Below, piece after piece: positions 50,312 to 58,073 of a stretch of DNA of 64,000 bases. Position 1 is the first letter of the stretch. Every line of letters begins with the position of its first letter. A program made the translations under genes and the position numbers. The DNA is taken from contig JBOGVS010000002.1 of assembly GCA_050692555.1 (NCBI GenBank), positions 86,442 through 150,441 on the forward strand, written 5' to 3'. This DNA is from DAITPV01 sp050692555. Its GTDB lineage: Bacteria > Actinomycetota > UBA4738 > CALAEC01. The notes under the pieces were generated by a model. It was not told where the DNA came from. It saw only the letters and a program-made list of their open reading frames with translations, and made no database searches.

Positions 50312-51769
50312 GTGGCTGCTGAGCCGCGGTTCCCGCATCTGCGTGAGCTGGCCCGGGTGGGCCGGTTCCGCCGGCTGATCGCCGCCCAGGCGTTCTCCCA
50401 GGCCGCCGACGGCCTCTACCAGATCGCCATGGCGTCGGTGCTGATCTTCTCGGTGGAGGCCGCCCGCACCCCGGCGCAGGTGACCAAGCTCCTGGCGGTC
50501 ACCTACCTCCCCTTCTCCCTGGTGGGACCGTTCACCGGGCCGTTCATCGACCGGTTCTCCCGCCGCTCGGTCCTGGTGGGCTCAAAGATCGCCATGACGA
50601 CGATCACGGTGGCGCTCGTCCCCACCTGGCCGGAGGGAGCCCTCCTGGCGCTGGTGGTCACCAACGTGTCGATCAACCGGTTCTTCCACGCCGCCAAGAA
50701 CGCCGTGCTCCCTACGCTGGTCCCCTCGGACCGGTACCTCCTGGCGAACGCCGTCTCCACCACCACCGGGATGGTGGCGGCCCTGGGGGGAGCCGTGGCC
50801 GGCGGGCCGGTGGTCGACGCGGTCGGGCCCGAGGTGGTGGTGGCCACGGCGGCCGGCTGCATGCTTCTGTCCGCCCTCTTGGCCGCCACGCTGCCGCTTC
50901 CCGCCGGAGAACGCCGGGGGCTCGCGGGCATCGCCTCCGAGCTCCGGGACAACCTTCGCGACGTCCGCGACGGGCTCCTGGTCCTGTTCCGCAGCCCCCA
51001 GGCCACCTACGGGGTCACCACGATCTGGACCATGCGAGCCCTCCTGGGACTGGTGCTGCTGGCCTCCCTGGTCCTGCTCCGGGCCCGGTTCGACATCCAG
51101 GCCACCGGGTTCTCCACGATCTTCGCCGCGCTGGCCGTTGGAGGATTCGTGGGGGCAGTGCTGGTACCGCCGGTGGCACGGCGGCTCGGTTACCGAGGGG
51201 TGGCCCCGGCGGCCATCGCCGTGGCGGCGGTGGCCACGCTGCTCGGGGGACCGATCCCCTCGCTGGCCGCCCTGCTTCCCACGGTGTTCGTGGGAGGGCT
51301 GGCCGTATCGGCCACCAAGATCGCGGCGGACACCCTGGTGCAGCGGGGGGTCCCGGACTCCTACCGAGGACGGGCGTTCACCGTGTACGACCTGGGGTAC
51401 AACGGGGCGTTCGTGATCGCCGGCCTGATCCCCACCGCCCTTCGCCCGCTGCTGGGAGACCTGGGCATCATCCTGTTGACCGGCGGCCTGGCCCTGGCCG
51501 CAGCGGCGATGTTCCTGCGATGGCGCGCCCGGATCCCGGAGCCGATCGAGGTCCGGTGCTACGCCGGGACCCGAGGCGAGGAAGTCCCTCGCGAGGTGGT
51601 GTTCGAGGGCTTCACCCTGGAGGTCGAGGAGGTCGAGCGGTCGTGGCAGGAGGACCGCAACGGCAGACGCCTGCTGTGCTTCCGGCTTCGGCTCTCGGGC
51701 GGGCGCCGGATCCAGGTCTCCCAGGGCGAAATGTGGCGGCTGGATCGCGAGCTGGCACCGGCCGGCTAG
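50312..51769 (+). CDS. MFS transporter with fused C-terminal DUF6504-like domain
   Basis: The product is 485 residues. About twelve helices fill residues 25-405, with the MFS loop FIDRFSRRSVLVG and a late DSYRGRAFTVYDLGYN. The C-terminal ~75 residues are soluble and rich in charged residues (IEVRCYAGTRGEEVPREVVFEG, then VEEVERSWQED), matching my recollection of DUF6504, usually a separate small protein. Substrate unknown. Gene order ino1-MFS recalls the Rv0046c-Rv0037c neighbourhood. Its stop interlocks with the sodX stop at CTAG. Confidence 0.8.
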   Translation: MAAEPRFPHLRELARVGRFRRLIAAQAFSQAADGLYQIAMASVLIFSVEAARTPAQVTKLLAVTYLPFSLVGPFTGPFIDRFSRRSVLVGSKIAMTTITVALVPTWPEGALLALVVTNVSINRFFHAAKNAVLPTLVPSDRYLLANAVSTTTGMVAALGGAVAGGPVVDAVGPEVVVATAAGCMLLSALLAATLPLPAGERRGLAGIASELRDNLRDVRDGLLVLFRSPQATYGVTTIWTMRALLGLVLLASLVLLRARFDIQATGFSTIFAALAVGGFVGAVLVPPVARRLGYRGVAPAAIAVAAVATLLGGPIPSLAALLPTVFVGGLAVSATKIAADTLVQRGVPDSYRGRAFTVYDLGYNGAFVIAGLIPTALRPLLGDLGIILLTGGLALAAAAMFLRWRARIPEPIEVRCYAGTRGEEVPREVVFEGFTLEVEEVERSWQEDRNGRRLLCFRLRLSGGRRIQVSQGEMWRLDRELAPAG

Positions 51770-52161
51770 CGCACCACCGCGGGCTCGGGCCAGTACCGAA
51801 GCCGTACCACGCCCTCGATGGCCTCACGGTTCACCGGACCGAACGTCCGGCCGTCGGTGCTGGCGGTGAGGTTGTCGCCGAGCACCAAGAACTCGCCGGA
51901 GGCCAGGGGCCGGCCTTCCACCACGTCGCCGGGCACGGCGGCCACCCGCTTCACCAGGTCCCGCCCACCGCGAGGGTCGGCCAAGACCACCACGGAACCC
52001 CGGCGGATGGGACCCCTCCTGGTGGCCACCAGCCAGTCACCCGGGTTGAGGGCCGGAGCCATGCTGGGGCCGGCCACCTCCACCCGGAACGGCCCGAGCC
52101 TCCGCAGGGTGACGAGCGCGGCGGCGGCCACCACAGCCGCCAGGACGATTCGAGCCCGCAC
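51766..52161 (-). CDS. sodX: Nickel-type superoxide dismutase maturation protease (S26 family)
   Basis: The product is about 131 residues from GTG 52161. A short N-terminal helix (IVLAAVVAAAALVTL) is followed by the S26 serine motif GPSMAPAL, the lysine motif RDLVKRVAAVPGD, and GDN...STDGRTFGPV. The small size and these motifs fit the protease that trims the NiSOD precursor. The target gene sodN lies 2.2 kb away on the opposite strand, with two secreted-protein genes between. A general signal peptidase is less likely given the length. Confidence 0.75.
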   Translation of the reverse strand: MRARIVLAAVVAAAALVTLRRLGPFRVEVAGPSMAPALNPGDWLVATRRGPIRRGSVVVLADPRGGRDLVKRVAAVPGDVVEGRPLASGEFLVLGDNLTASTDGRTFGPVNREAIEGVVRLRYWPEPAVVR

Positions 52162-52162
52162 C

Positions 52163-53680
52163 TCAGTCCGTGTTGGTGAACGTGCACTTGACAGGCTCCC
52201 CGGGCTCGATGACGAACGTGGCCGTTTGCGAGCCGACGTTCCCAACGCTGTTGGCGTCGTCGCAGTCCAGATCGGTGAGCGTCCAGCCCGACGTGGCTTC
52301 CTCGGTGACCCAGTAGGAGCCTGGAGGAACACTCTTGCTGGTGGATTGACCATCGGTGAGCGTAGCCGTGATCTCTCCTGAGAATGAGAACGACTGGGAG
52401 GACCCGGGAGGGTCCGTCTGCTTCTCCACGATGATTGACCCGTTCTTGGTATTGGTGAACGTGCACACCACGTTCTCTCCTCCGTCCAGGCCGATAGAGG
52501 CCGCGGCGGTGGGCAGCGAGACCGTGGTGTCCGAACCACCTCCCGTGCACTCCACACCGGTCAAGCTCCAGCTACCCGGGAGCGACGAGACGACCTCCCG
52601 GACCGTGTAGTCGCCGGGGGCCAGGCCGGCAAACACCCGCTGGTTGGAGAAAGCCGGGTCGGTGTCGTCGTCCAGGATGAAATTGTCGAACTGGAGGGCG
52701 TCGCTGGGCTCGAACTCGAAGTTCTGCGCGTCGTCGGGGAGGGCATCCTTCCGGACGGTGATGGATCCTGTACCCACGTCGACGATCTTGAAGACGTCGG
52801 AGGCGGCGGCCCGCCCGCAACCGATCCGTTCGTAGAACACCTCTGTCCCCCCGTTCGGATCCGAGAACACGAACGTGTCGTGGATGTCCAGGGGATCCTG
52901 AAGGTCCAGCACGGTCTGAGCCGGCCCACCGGGCGGGTACCGAACCAGACTCACGGACGAACCGCACCGTTTGTTCCCACGCGAGAAGTACACGACGCCC
53001 CCGGGAGAGACGGACGGCCCCCGCTGGTAGCCGCCGGGGTTCGGCAGCTTGGTCGTGGTGTCGGTGGGGATGTGGTGAACCAGGACGCCACACCTGGGCG
53101 TGCACCTGGACCACACCGCGTAGTCCCCGTTGACCTGACCCGGACCGATGAAGTACTTCTCCTTCTTGGTGCGGTCCAGGATCTCCCGGCTCTTCGCCTC
53201 GAGGTCGTACAGGATCAGGATTCGGCGTCCGTTGTCGAATTCCCGGGCGAACAGGAGCCACCGGCCGGACAGGCTGGGCCAGTACTCCCATTGTTTCGAG
53301 TTCACTCCCCCCGGCGGGTTGAACCGCTTCTCGTTGTCCATGTCGTAGAAGCGGAGATTGGAGCGCTCCCCACGGAACTCCTGATACACCAGGGTGGTGC
53401 CGTCGACCCCACCCATGGCAGCTTGGGTCCGGCGAGGGTTGACGCGCACCTCGGAACCGCCGTCGGGCTTCATGATCACGTCGTAGTGCTTCGGATGCCC
53501 TCGGGTGTTCTGCTCCCACGCCAGGTGGCGCGGTCCCCGGGCCGGCTGGAACTCCCCCGCATCGCTGGTGAGGACCGGCACCTCGGCGACGGCCGCCGCC
53601 GGCTCAACCCCGACGAGCATGGACACCGCGGCCCCCATGGCCACGGTCAAGGTCGCAAGCCTCCCGCCCCTGCGGCTCAT
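52163..53680 (-). CDS. Secreted protein with propeller-like and prealbumin-like repeats
   Basis: The product is about 505 residues with a signal peptide (AAVSMLVGVEPAAA). Residues ~40-290 contain WxxxSLSGRWLLFAREFDNGRRILILYDLEA-type strands like PD40 or WD blades. Residues ~330-505 contain two SpaA/prealbumin-like units, each ending in VVCTFTNTK or KCTFTNTD after a YTVREVV or YWVTEEA strand. Such domains occur in surface adhesins and pilins, some stabilised by isopeptide bonds. No LPXTG is seen. The start is ATG 53680 with a GGAGAGGGGGGGG tract upstream. Function unknown. Confidence 0.72.
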   Translation of the reverse strand: MSRRGGRLATLTVAMGAAVSMLVGVEPAAAVAEVPVLTSDAGEFQPARGPRHLAWEQNTRGHPKHYDVIMKPDGGSEVRVNPRRTQAAMGGVDGTTLVYQEFRGERSNLRFYDMDNEKRFNPPGGVNSKQWEYWPSLSGRWLLFAREFDNGRRILILYDLEAKSREILDRTKKEKYFIGPGQVNGDYAVWSRCTPRCGVLVHHIPTDTTTKLPNPGGYQRGPSVSPGGVVYFSRGNKRCGSSVSLVRYPPGGPAQTVLDLQDPLDIHDTFVFSDPNGGTEVFYERIGCGRAAASDVFKIVDVGTGSITVRKDALPDDAQNFEFEPSDALQFDNFILDDDTDPAFSNQRVFAGLAPGDYTVREVVSSLPGSWSLTGVECTGGGSDTTVSLPTAAASIGLDGGENVVCTFTNTKNGSIIVEKQTDPPGSSQSFSFSGEITATLTDGQSTSKSVPPGSYWVTEEATSGWTLTDLDCDDANSVGNVGSQTATFVIEPGEPVKCTFTNTD

Positions 53681-53726
53681 ATCCCCCCCCTCTCCGCTAC
53701 GCCCCTGCGCCTTCGAGGTCCGGCCG

Positions 53727-54254
53727 TCAGCCTCCGCCACCGCTGCCGGTGTCCCCGGCGCCACCGGAGCCCCCCGAGCCACCCGCGGATCCTCCTCCGC
53801 CACCGCCGCCGGTGTCCCCGGGCGCTCCGTCGCTCCCCGAGCCTCCGCCGGTCTCGCTACCACCGGTCCCATCCGAGTGCGTTCCGCCGCTCCCGCCCGT
53901 GGGCTCCCCTCCATCGCTTCCCCCGGCGGTGGTGTCACCAGACGGTGCCGGCGACGGTTCCTCAGCGGGCGGCTGCCCCTCGTCGCCCTTGGCGGGCAGC
54001 TGGCGGTCCTTCCGGCCCCGGCGGTCCCGGTCCCGTTTTCCCTTCCGGCCTTCCTTGGCAGCTTCCTCCTGGGCCTCGATCTCCGAACCAAGCACCTCTG
54101 GAGAGGGCACGATGAGGGGCGCCGGCGGGGCCGGGGTCCCCTGGCCCAGCGACGATGGCTCCGCCGAGTCCTTGGGCGACAGGGCCCACGACACTCCCGC
54201 CACCAAGAGACCTGCGAGTAATACGAGCAGCGTCTGTGCGATCCGCACGATCAC
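53727..54254 (-). CDS. Membrane-anchored glycine/serine-rich protein
   Basis: The product is 175 residues. A short N-terminal helix (IAQTLLVLLAGLLVAGVSWAL) is followed by a charged linker (EAAKEGRKGKRDRDRRGRKDRQ), then ~75 residues of glycine, serine, threonine and aspartate (GGSGGTHSDGTGGSETGGG-like). It is probably an extended surface protein. The start is GTG 54254. It is on the same strand as the secreted repeat protein, 46 nt upstream of it, so both may be one unit. No homologue recognised. Confidence 0.6.
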   Translation of the reverse strand: MIVRIAQTLLVLLAGLLVAGVSWALSPKDSAEPSSLGQGTPAPPAPLIVPSPEVLGSEIEAQEEAAKEGRKGKRDRDRRGRKDRQLPAKGDEGQPPAEEPSPAPSGDTTAGGSDGGEPTGGSGGTHSDGTGGSETGGGSGSDGAPGDTGGGGGGGSAGGSGGSGGAGDTGSGGGG

Positions 54255-54351
54255 CTCACGGGCCGGACCTACAAGGTTAGAACAAGCCGCCCAACATCGG
54301 GAAGGACCGGGCGGCGGCTGCCCGCCGGAGGCCCCTCCACGCCGCGGGTGA

Positions 54352-54384
54352 TAAGTTCGAGTCTGGACCGATCCGAAAGGAGGA
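54352..54384 (+). promoter_or_regulatory. sodN promoter and ribosome binding site
   Basis: A TG-ATAAGTT tract (54350-54357) is a likely extended -10 (TAAGTT at 54352), and AAAGGAGG (54376-54383) gives a nearly perfect anti-SD match 5 nt before the ATG. This is the strongest ribosome binding site in the window, suggesting high expression. Confidence 0.5.
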
Positions 54385-54388
54385 ACAC

Positions 54389-54808
54389 ATGAACGTCAGT
54401 CGGCTCCTTCGCCCGCCTCGAACCGTCCACGCCCACTGCGACCTGCCATGCGGCGTCTACGACCCGGCGCAGGCTCGCGTCGAGGCGGAGTCGGTGAAGG
54501 CCATCCAGGAGAAGTACCAGGACGCCGAGGGCCAGAAGAAGCCATCGGAGTCCGTCGAGGACTTTCAGGGCCGGTGCCTGATCATCAAGGAGGAGCGCGC
54601 CGACCTGGTCAAGCACCACCTGTGGGTCCTGTGGACCGACTACTTCAAGCCCGAGCACCTGGAGAAGCACCCCGACCTCCACGACACGTTCTGGAAGGCC
54701 ACCAAGCTGGCCGGCGACGCCAAGAAGGCCCAAGACCCCGCTCAGGGCCAGCAGCTGCTGGACGCCATCGGGGAGATCGACAAGATCTTCTGGGAGACCA
54801 AGAAGTAG
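54389..54808 (+). CDS. sodN: Nickel-containing superoxide dismutase
   Basis: The product is 139 residues. After a 15-residue propeptide ending VHA, the mature chain would begin HCDLPCGVY, the nickel hook with His1, Cys2 and Cys6 as ligands. The body is a helical bundle of the usual length. It removes superoxide, and the propeptide must be cut by an S26-like protease, encoded by the sodX gene nearby. A strong Shine-Dalgarno sequence precedes the ATG. Confidence 0.97.
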   Translation: MNVSRLLRPPRTVHAHCDLPCGVYDPAQARVEAESVKAIQEKYQDAEGQKKPSESVEDFQGRCLIIKEERADLVKHHLWVLWTDYFKPEHLEKHPDLHDTFWKATKLAGDAKKAQDPAQGQQLLDAIGEIDKIFWETKK

Positions 54809-54847
54809 GGGTGAAGGGGCGAGCCTGGAACCCGGCCCCCTGTGGTT

Positions 54848-55033
54848 CTACCTGGACCCGCCCTTGCGGCCGATGGTCCGGTAGAACTCGGCCCCGTACC
54901 GCTTCTTGGTGGTGAGGCCGCCCTTCTTGCCTCCCTTGCGGCCGATGGTCTGGTAGAAGCCGGCACCGTATCGCTTCTTTGTGGTCAGGCCTCCCTTCCG
55001 GCCTGCGTCCTTCCTGCTCATTCCGCTCTGCAC
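54848..55033 (-). CDS. KGG-repeat small basic protein
   Basis: A 61-residue protein with two near-identical units, each reading GGLTTKKRYGA then FYQTIGRKGG or FYRTIGRKGG. KGG (GsiB/YciG-type) repeats occur in hydrophilic stress proteins. It is on the minus strand convergent with sodN. I take GTG 55033 with AGGAGG 10 nt upstream; ATG 55021 is also possible. It is too short and repetitive for a secure function. Confidence 0.7.
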   Translation of the reverse strand: MQSGMSRKDAGRKGGLTTKKRYGAGFYQTIGRKGGKKGGLTTKKRYGAEFYRTIGRKGGSR

Positions 55034-55157
55034 CTCGTATGCACCTCCTGGGCAGCGGGCAACGGCTCCGGGGGGAGCCTGCTTTCCTCCCCTCTATGCC
55101 CCCCCTGGAGCCCCCCAAACATGGCGATCCGGCTCAACGTCGGCGCCCGGGGAGCCG

Positions 55158-56243
55158 ATGCCTTCAACCGTGAGCGACGTCGTCACCTATCTCCGCCACA
55201 TGGTCGAGGGCGGGGCCAGTGACCTGCACCTCAAACCCGGACTGCCCCCGGTGGTCCGGATCGATGGGGAGCTGGAGCACACCCCGTTCGACACCCTGAC
55301 GCCCTCGGATACAGAGACGGCGGCCCGTGAGCTGTTGCCGGACCCTCGGGTGATCGACTTCGAGACCAGGAACGAGGCCGACGTGGGCTACACCCTGTCG
55401 GGGGTGGGGCGGTTTCGAGTCAACGTGTACCGACAGCGCGGCGTCGTGAACGTGGCCATCCGCCGGGTCCGCCCCGACATTCCCACCTTCGACGAGCTGC
55501 AACTCCCGCCGGCCGTCGCCGAGCTGGCCAAGGAGCAGCGAGGCCTCGTGCTGGTGACCGGGCCCGCCGGCACCGGCAAGACCACCACGATCGCCGCCAT
55601 GATCGGGTGGATCAACGCCAACCGGCGGGCGCACATCGTCACGATCGAGGACCCCATCGAGATCGTGCACGAGGATCTGAGCTCCGTGGTGGACCAGCGC
55701 GAGGTCGGACTCGACACCGACTCGTACCGCACCGCGCTCCGGTACGTGGTTCGCCAGGACCCGGACGTGGTGTTCATCGGCGAGGTCCGCGACATGGAGA
55801 CGGTGGAAGCGGCGATCCAGGCGGCGGAGACCGGGCATCTGGTCATCGCCACCCTCCACACCCTCGACGCCACCGAGACCGTGAACCGGATGATCGACCT
55901 GTTCCCTCCGGAGACCCAGCGCCAGGTGCGAGTGTCCCTGGCGACCAGCCTTCGCGGAGTGATCTCCCAGCGGCTGGTGCCTCGGGCGGACGGCAAGGGC
56001 CGGGTGCCTGCCGTGGAGGTCCTGATCAATACGGGGAGGGTGGCCGAGCGGATCATCGCGCCGGAGCAGACCTCCTCGATCCCCGACGTCATGGAGGAAG
56101 GTGACTTCTACGGGATGCAGACCTTCGACCAGTCCCTGCTGGTGCTGGTGCGAGAGGGACTGGTCACCGAGACTGCCGCCGTGGCGGCGGCCTCCAACCC
56201 GCACGACTTCCGCCTGGCGATCAAGGCCGCTCAGCTCGCCTGA
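55158..56243 (+). CDS. PilT-type ATPase (type II/IV secretion family), orphan
   Basis: The product is 361 residues. Walker A is GPAGTGKTT, Asp-box and Walker B follow (VTIEDPIEIVHED, PDVVFIGEVRDMET), and the His-box is GHLVIATLHT, all typical of PilT retraction ATPases, with the C-terminal AIRE-like region replaced by RVPAVEVLINTGRVAERI. No other type IV pilus genes are in the window, so it may serve a pilus cluster elsewhere. The start ATG 55158 has a GGGGAG 4 nt upstream. Its end overlaps the minus-strand metallopeptidase-like gene by 13 nt. Confidence 0.85.
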   Translation: MPSTVSDVVTYLRHMVEGGASDLHLKPGLPPVVRIDGELEHTPFDTLTPSDTETAARELLPDPRVIDFETRNEADVGYTLSGVGRFRVNVYRQRGVVNVAIRRVRPDIPTFDELQLPPAVAELAKEQRGLVLVTGPAGTGKTTTIAAMIGWINANRRAHIVTIEDPIEIVHEDLSSVVDQREVGLDTDSYRTALRYVVRQDPDVVFIGEVRDMETVEAAIQAAETGHLVIATLHTLDATETVNRMIDLFPPETQRQVRVSLATSLRGVISQRLVPRADGKGRVPAVEVLINTGRVAERIIAPEQTSSIPDVMEEGDFYGMQTFDQSLLVLVREGLVTETAAVAAASNPHDFRLAIKAAQLA

Positions 56244-56611
56244 CCCGCGAGCTCCGCGAACCGGGCCGCTTCCTCGAACGGGTGCCGCCGGTATCCGGTA
56301 AACGCGAAGATCAATAGGTACAGCGGGATGTACAGGGGTCCCAGGCGTTCGTACTGCCGGACATGGTGGATCTCGTGCAGCAGCAGACGGCCCTCCAGCG
56401 GCCTGCAGGACAGCACGACGTGGCCGTACGTAACCGCGCTCCGGCGAAAGATGCGGCCGATGACCCACAGCGAGCCCCGTACCGGACCGTCGAACACGTA
56501 CAACCCCTGCACCCGGCGGGGCCGTTGCAACGACGCCGCGCCAAGGAGCATCCCCAAGAGTGTGTTCGGCAGCGTCCAGGAGTAGACGAGCGCTCGAAGC
56601 AAGTCTGGCAT
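56231..56611 (-). CDS. Small HExxH-motif membrane protein (metallopeptidase-like)
   Basis: The product is about 126 residues from ATG 56611. LLLHEIHHVRQYERLGPLY contains HEIHH, an HExxH zinc-peptidase motif, with a downstream EEAARFAE that could provide the third ligand. A hydrophobic stretch (IPLYLLIFAFTGY) follows. I recognise no named family; it could be a DUF4157-like minimal metalloprotease. It starts divergently from cca, 28 nt apart, sharing one bidirectional promoter. Confidence 0.6.
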   Translation of the reverse strand: MPDLLRALVYSWTLPNTLLGMLLGAASLQRPRRVQGLYVFDGPVRGSLWVIGRIFRRSAVTYGHVVLSCRPLEGRLLLHEIHHVRQYERLGPLYIPLYLLIFAFTGYRRHPFEEAARFAELAGQAS

Positions 56612-56620
56612 TCGCAACGC

Positions 56621-56631
56621 TAGGGTATCCT
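56621..56631. promoter_or_regulatory. Bidirectional promoter core for cca and the HExxH gene
   Basis: TAGGGTATCCT contains TATCCT on the plus strand, 7 nt before GTG 56639, and TACCCT on the minus strand, 10 nt before ATG 56611. The core AGGGTATCCT is nearly self-complementary, so both -10 elements overlap in about 10 bp. Confidence 0.5.
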
Positions 56632-56638
56632 TCGGCAA

Positions 56639-58045
56639 GTGACCCCCTCGGATCAGCAGGTCACGCCCGACCTCCTCAACATCCCTCCTCCGGCAACGGA
56701 GCTCGGCGTCCGGTTCGAAAAGGCCGGCCACCAGCTCTACCTGGTCGGCGGAGCGGTCCGCGATGCCATGCTCGGTGCGATGGGCTCCGAGCTCGACTTC
56801 GCCACGGACGCCAGGCCTCCGGAGGTCATCTCGCTCCTCCAGGGCTGGGCCGACGCCCGGTACCTGGTGGGGATCCGGTTCGGCACCGTGGGAGCGAGGA
56901 AGGACGACTACCGAATCGAGATCACCACGTTCCGCGAGGAGGTGTATGCGGAGGACTCACGGCACCCCGAGGTTACGTTCGCCAAGGACGTGGAGACCGA
57001 CCTGTCCCGGCGGGACTTCACGATCAACGCGATGGCCGTCCGGGTTCCGGACGGGACGTTCGTGGATCCCTTCCGGGGGCTGTACGACCTGGCCCATCGT
57101 CGGCTGCGCACTCCCCTGGAGCCCGAAGTGGCGTTCGCCGACGACCCCCTCCGGATGCTCCGGGCGGCCCGGTTCGTGTCCACGCTTGGGCTCACCCCCG
57201 CGCCCGAGCTCGTGGAGGCCGTCACCCGGATGCGGGATCGCCTGTCGATCGTGTCCGCCGAGCGGATCCGCGGGGAGCTCGACAAGCTCCTCCTGGGCAA
57301 GCACGTGGGCCGCGGCCTCGAGCTGATGGTGGACACGGGGATGGCGGAGGTGTTCCTGCCCGAGCTCCCTGCCCTCCGCCTGGAGCAGGACCCCGTCCAT
57401 CAGCACAAGGACGTCCTTCGGCACACCCTGGCCGTGGTCAAGCGCGCCGAGCCCGACGTCACGCTTCGTCTGGCCGCCCTGCTCCACGACATCGGGAAGC
57501 CCAAGACTCGGGAGATCACCCCCGAGGGCGTGCAGTTCCACCACCACGAAGCCGAGGGGGCCCGGCTGGCCGAGCAGCGGCTCCGGGCGCTCCGCTATCC
57601 CGAGCGGGTGATCCATGACGTCAGCAAGCTGGTGGCCATGCACCTCCGGTTCCACACCTACCGCCTGGGGTGGAGCGACGGGGCACTGCGCCGGTACGTC
57701 CGGGACGCAGGCCCGCTCCTGGACCAGCTCAACCTGCTCACCAGGGCGGACTGCACCACCCAGAACCCGGCCAAGGCCCGGGAGCTCTCGCGTCTTCAGG
57801 ACGACATGGAGGAGCGGATCGCCCGGCTGGCCGAGGAGGAGAACCTGGCCCGGATCCGCCCGCCCCTGGACGGGAATCAGGTGATGGCCCACCTGGGGAT
57901 CCCCCCGGGGAAGCCGGTCGGGGATGCCCTCCACTATCTCCTCGAGGTGCGCATGGATCGCGGCCCGATCACCGAAGAGGAGGCCTACGAGCTCCTCGAC
58001 CGGTGGGCCGAGGAGAAGGGTCTGGGCCGGGACCACTCCCCGTGA
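56639..58045 (+). CDS. cca: CCA-adding tRNA nucleotidyltransferase with HD domain
   Basis: The product is 468 residues. The class II polymerase-beta fold shows LVGGAVRDAMLG and the DFATDARPPE motif, then RRDFTINAMA and the RMLRAARF region; an HD domain follows (RLAALLHDIGKPKTRE). It adds or repairs CCA at tRNA 3' ends, needed because the tRNA in this window encodes none. The order cca - (ybaK) - Nudix - DUF6049 - murJ matches Rv3907c to Rv3910. GTG 56639 is leaderless. Confidence 0.93.
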   Translation: MTPSDQQVTPDLLNIPPPATELGVRFEKAGHQLYLVGGAVRDAMLGAMGSELDFATDARPPEVISLLQGWADARYLVGIRFGTVGARKDDYRIEITTFREEVYAEDSRHPEVTFAKDVETDLSRRDFTINAMAVRVPDGTFVDPFRGLYDLAHRRLRTPLEPEVAFADDPLRMLRAARFVSTLGLTPAPELVEAVTRMRDRLSIVSAERIRGELDKLLLGKHVGRGLELMVDTGMAEVFLPELPALRLEQDPVHQHKDVLRHTLAVVKRAEPDVTLRLAALLHDIGKPKTREITPEGVQFHHHEAEGARLAEQRLRALRYPERVIHDVSKLVAMHLRFHTYRLGWSDGALRRYVRDAGPLLDQLNLLTRADCTTQNPAKARELSRLQDDMEERIARLAEEENLARIRPPLDGNQVMAHLGIPPGKPVGDALHYLLEVRMDRGPITEEEAYELLDRWAEEKGLGRDHSP

Positions 58046-58059
58046 GCAACCCCCCAGCG

Positions 58060-58065
58060 TAGGCT
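58060..58065 (+). promoter_or_regulatory. -10-like hexamer of ybaK (leaderless)
   Basis: TAGGCT is followed after 8 nt by ATG 58074. Confidence 0.4.
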
Positions 58066-58073
58066 CTTCGACC

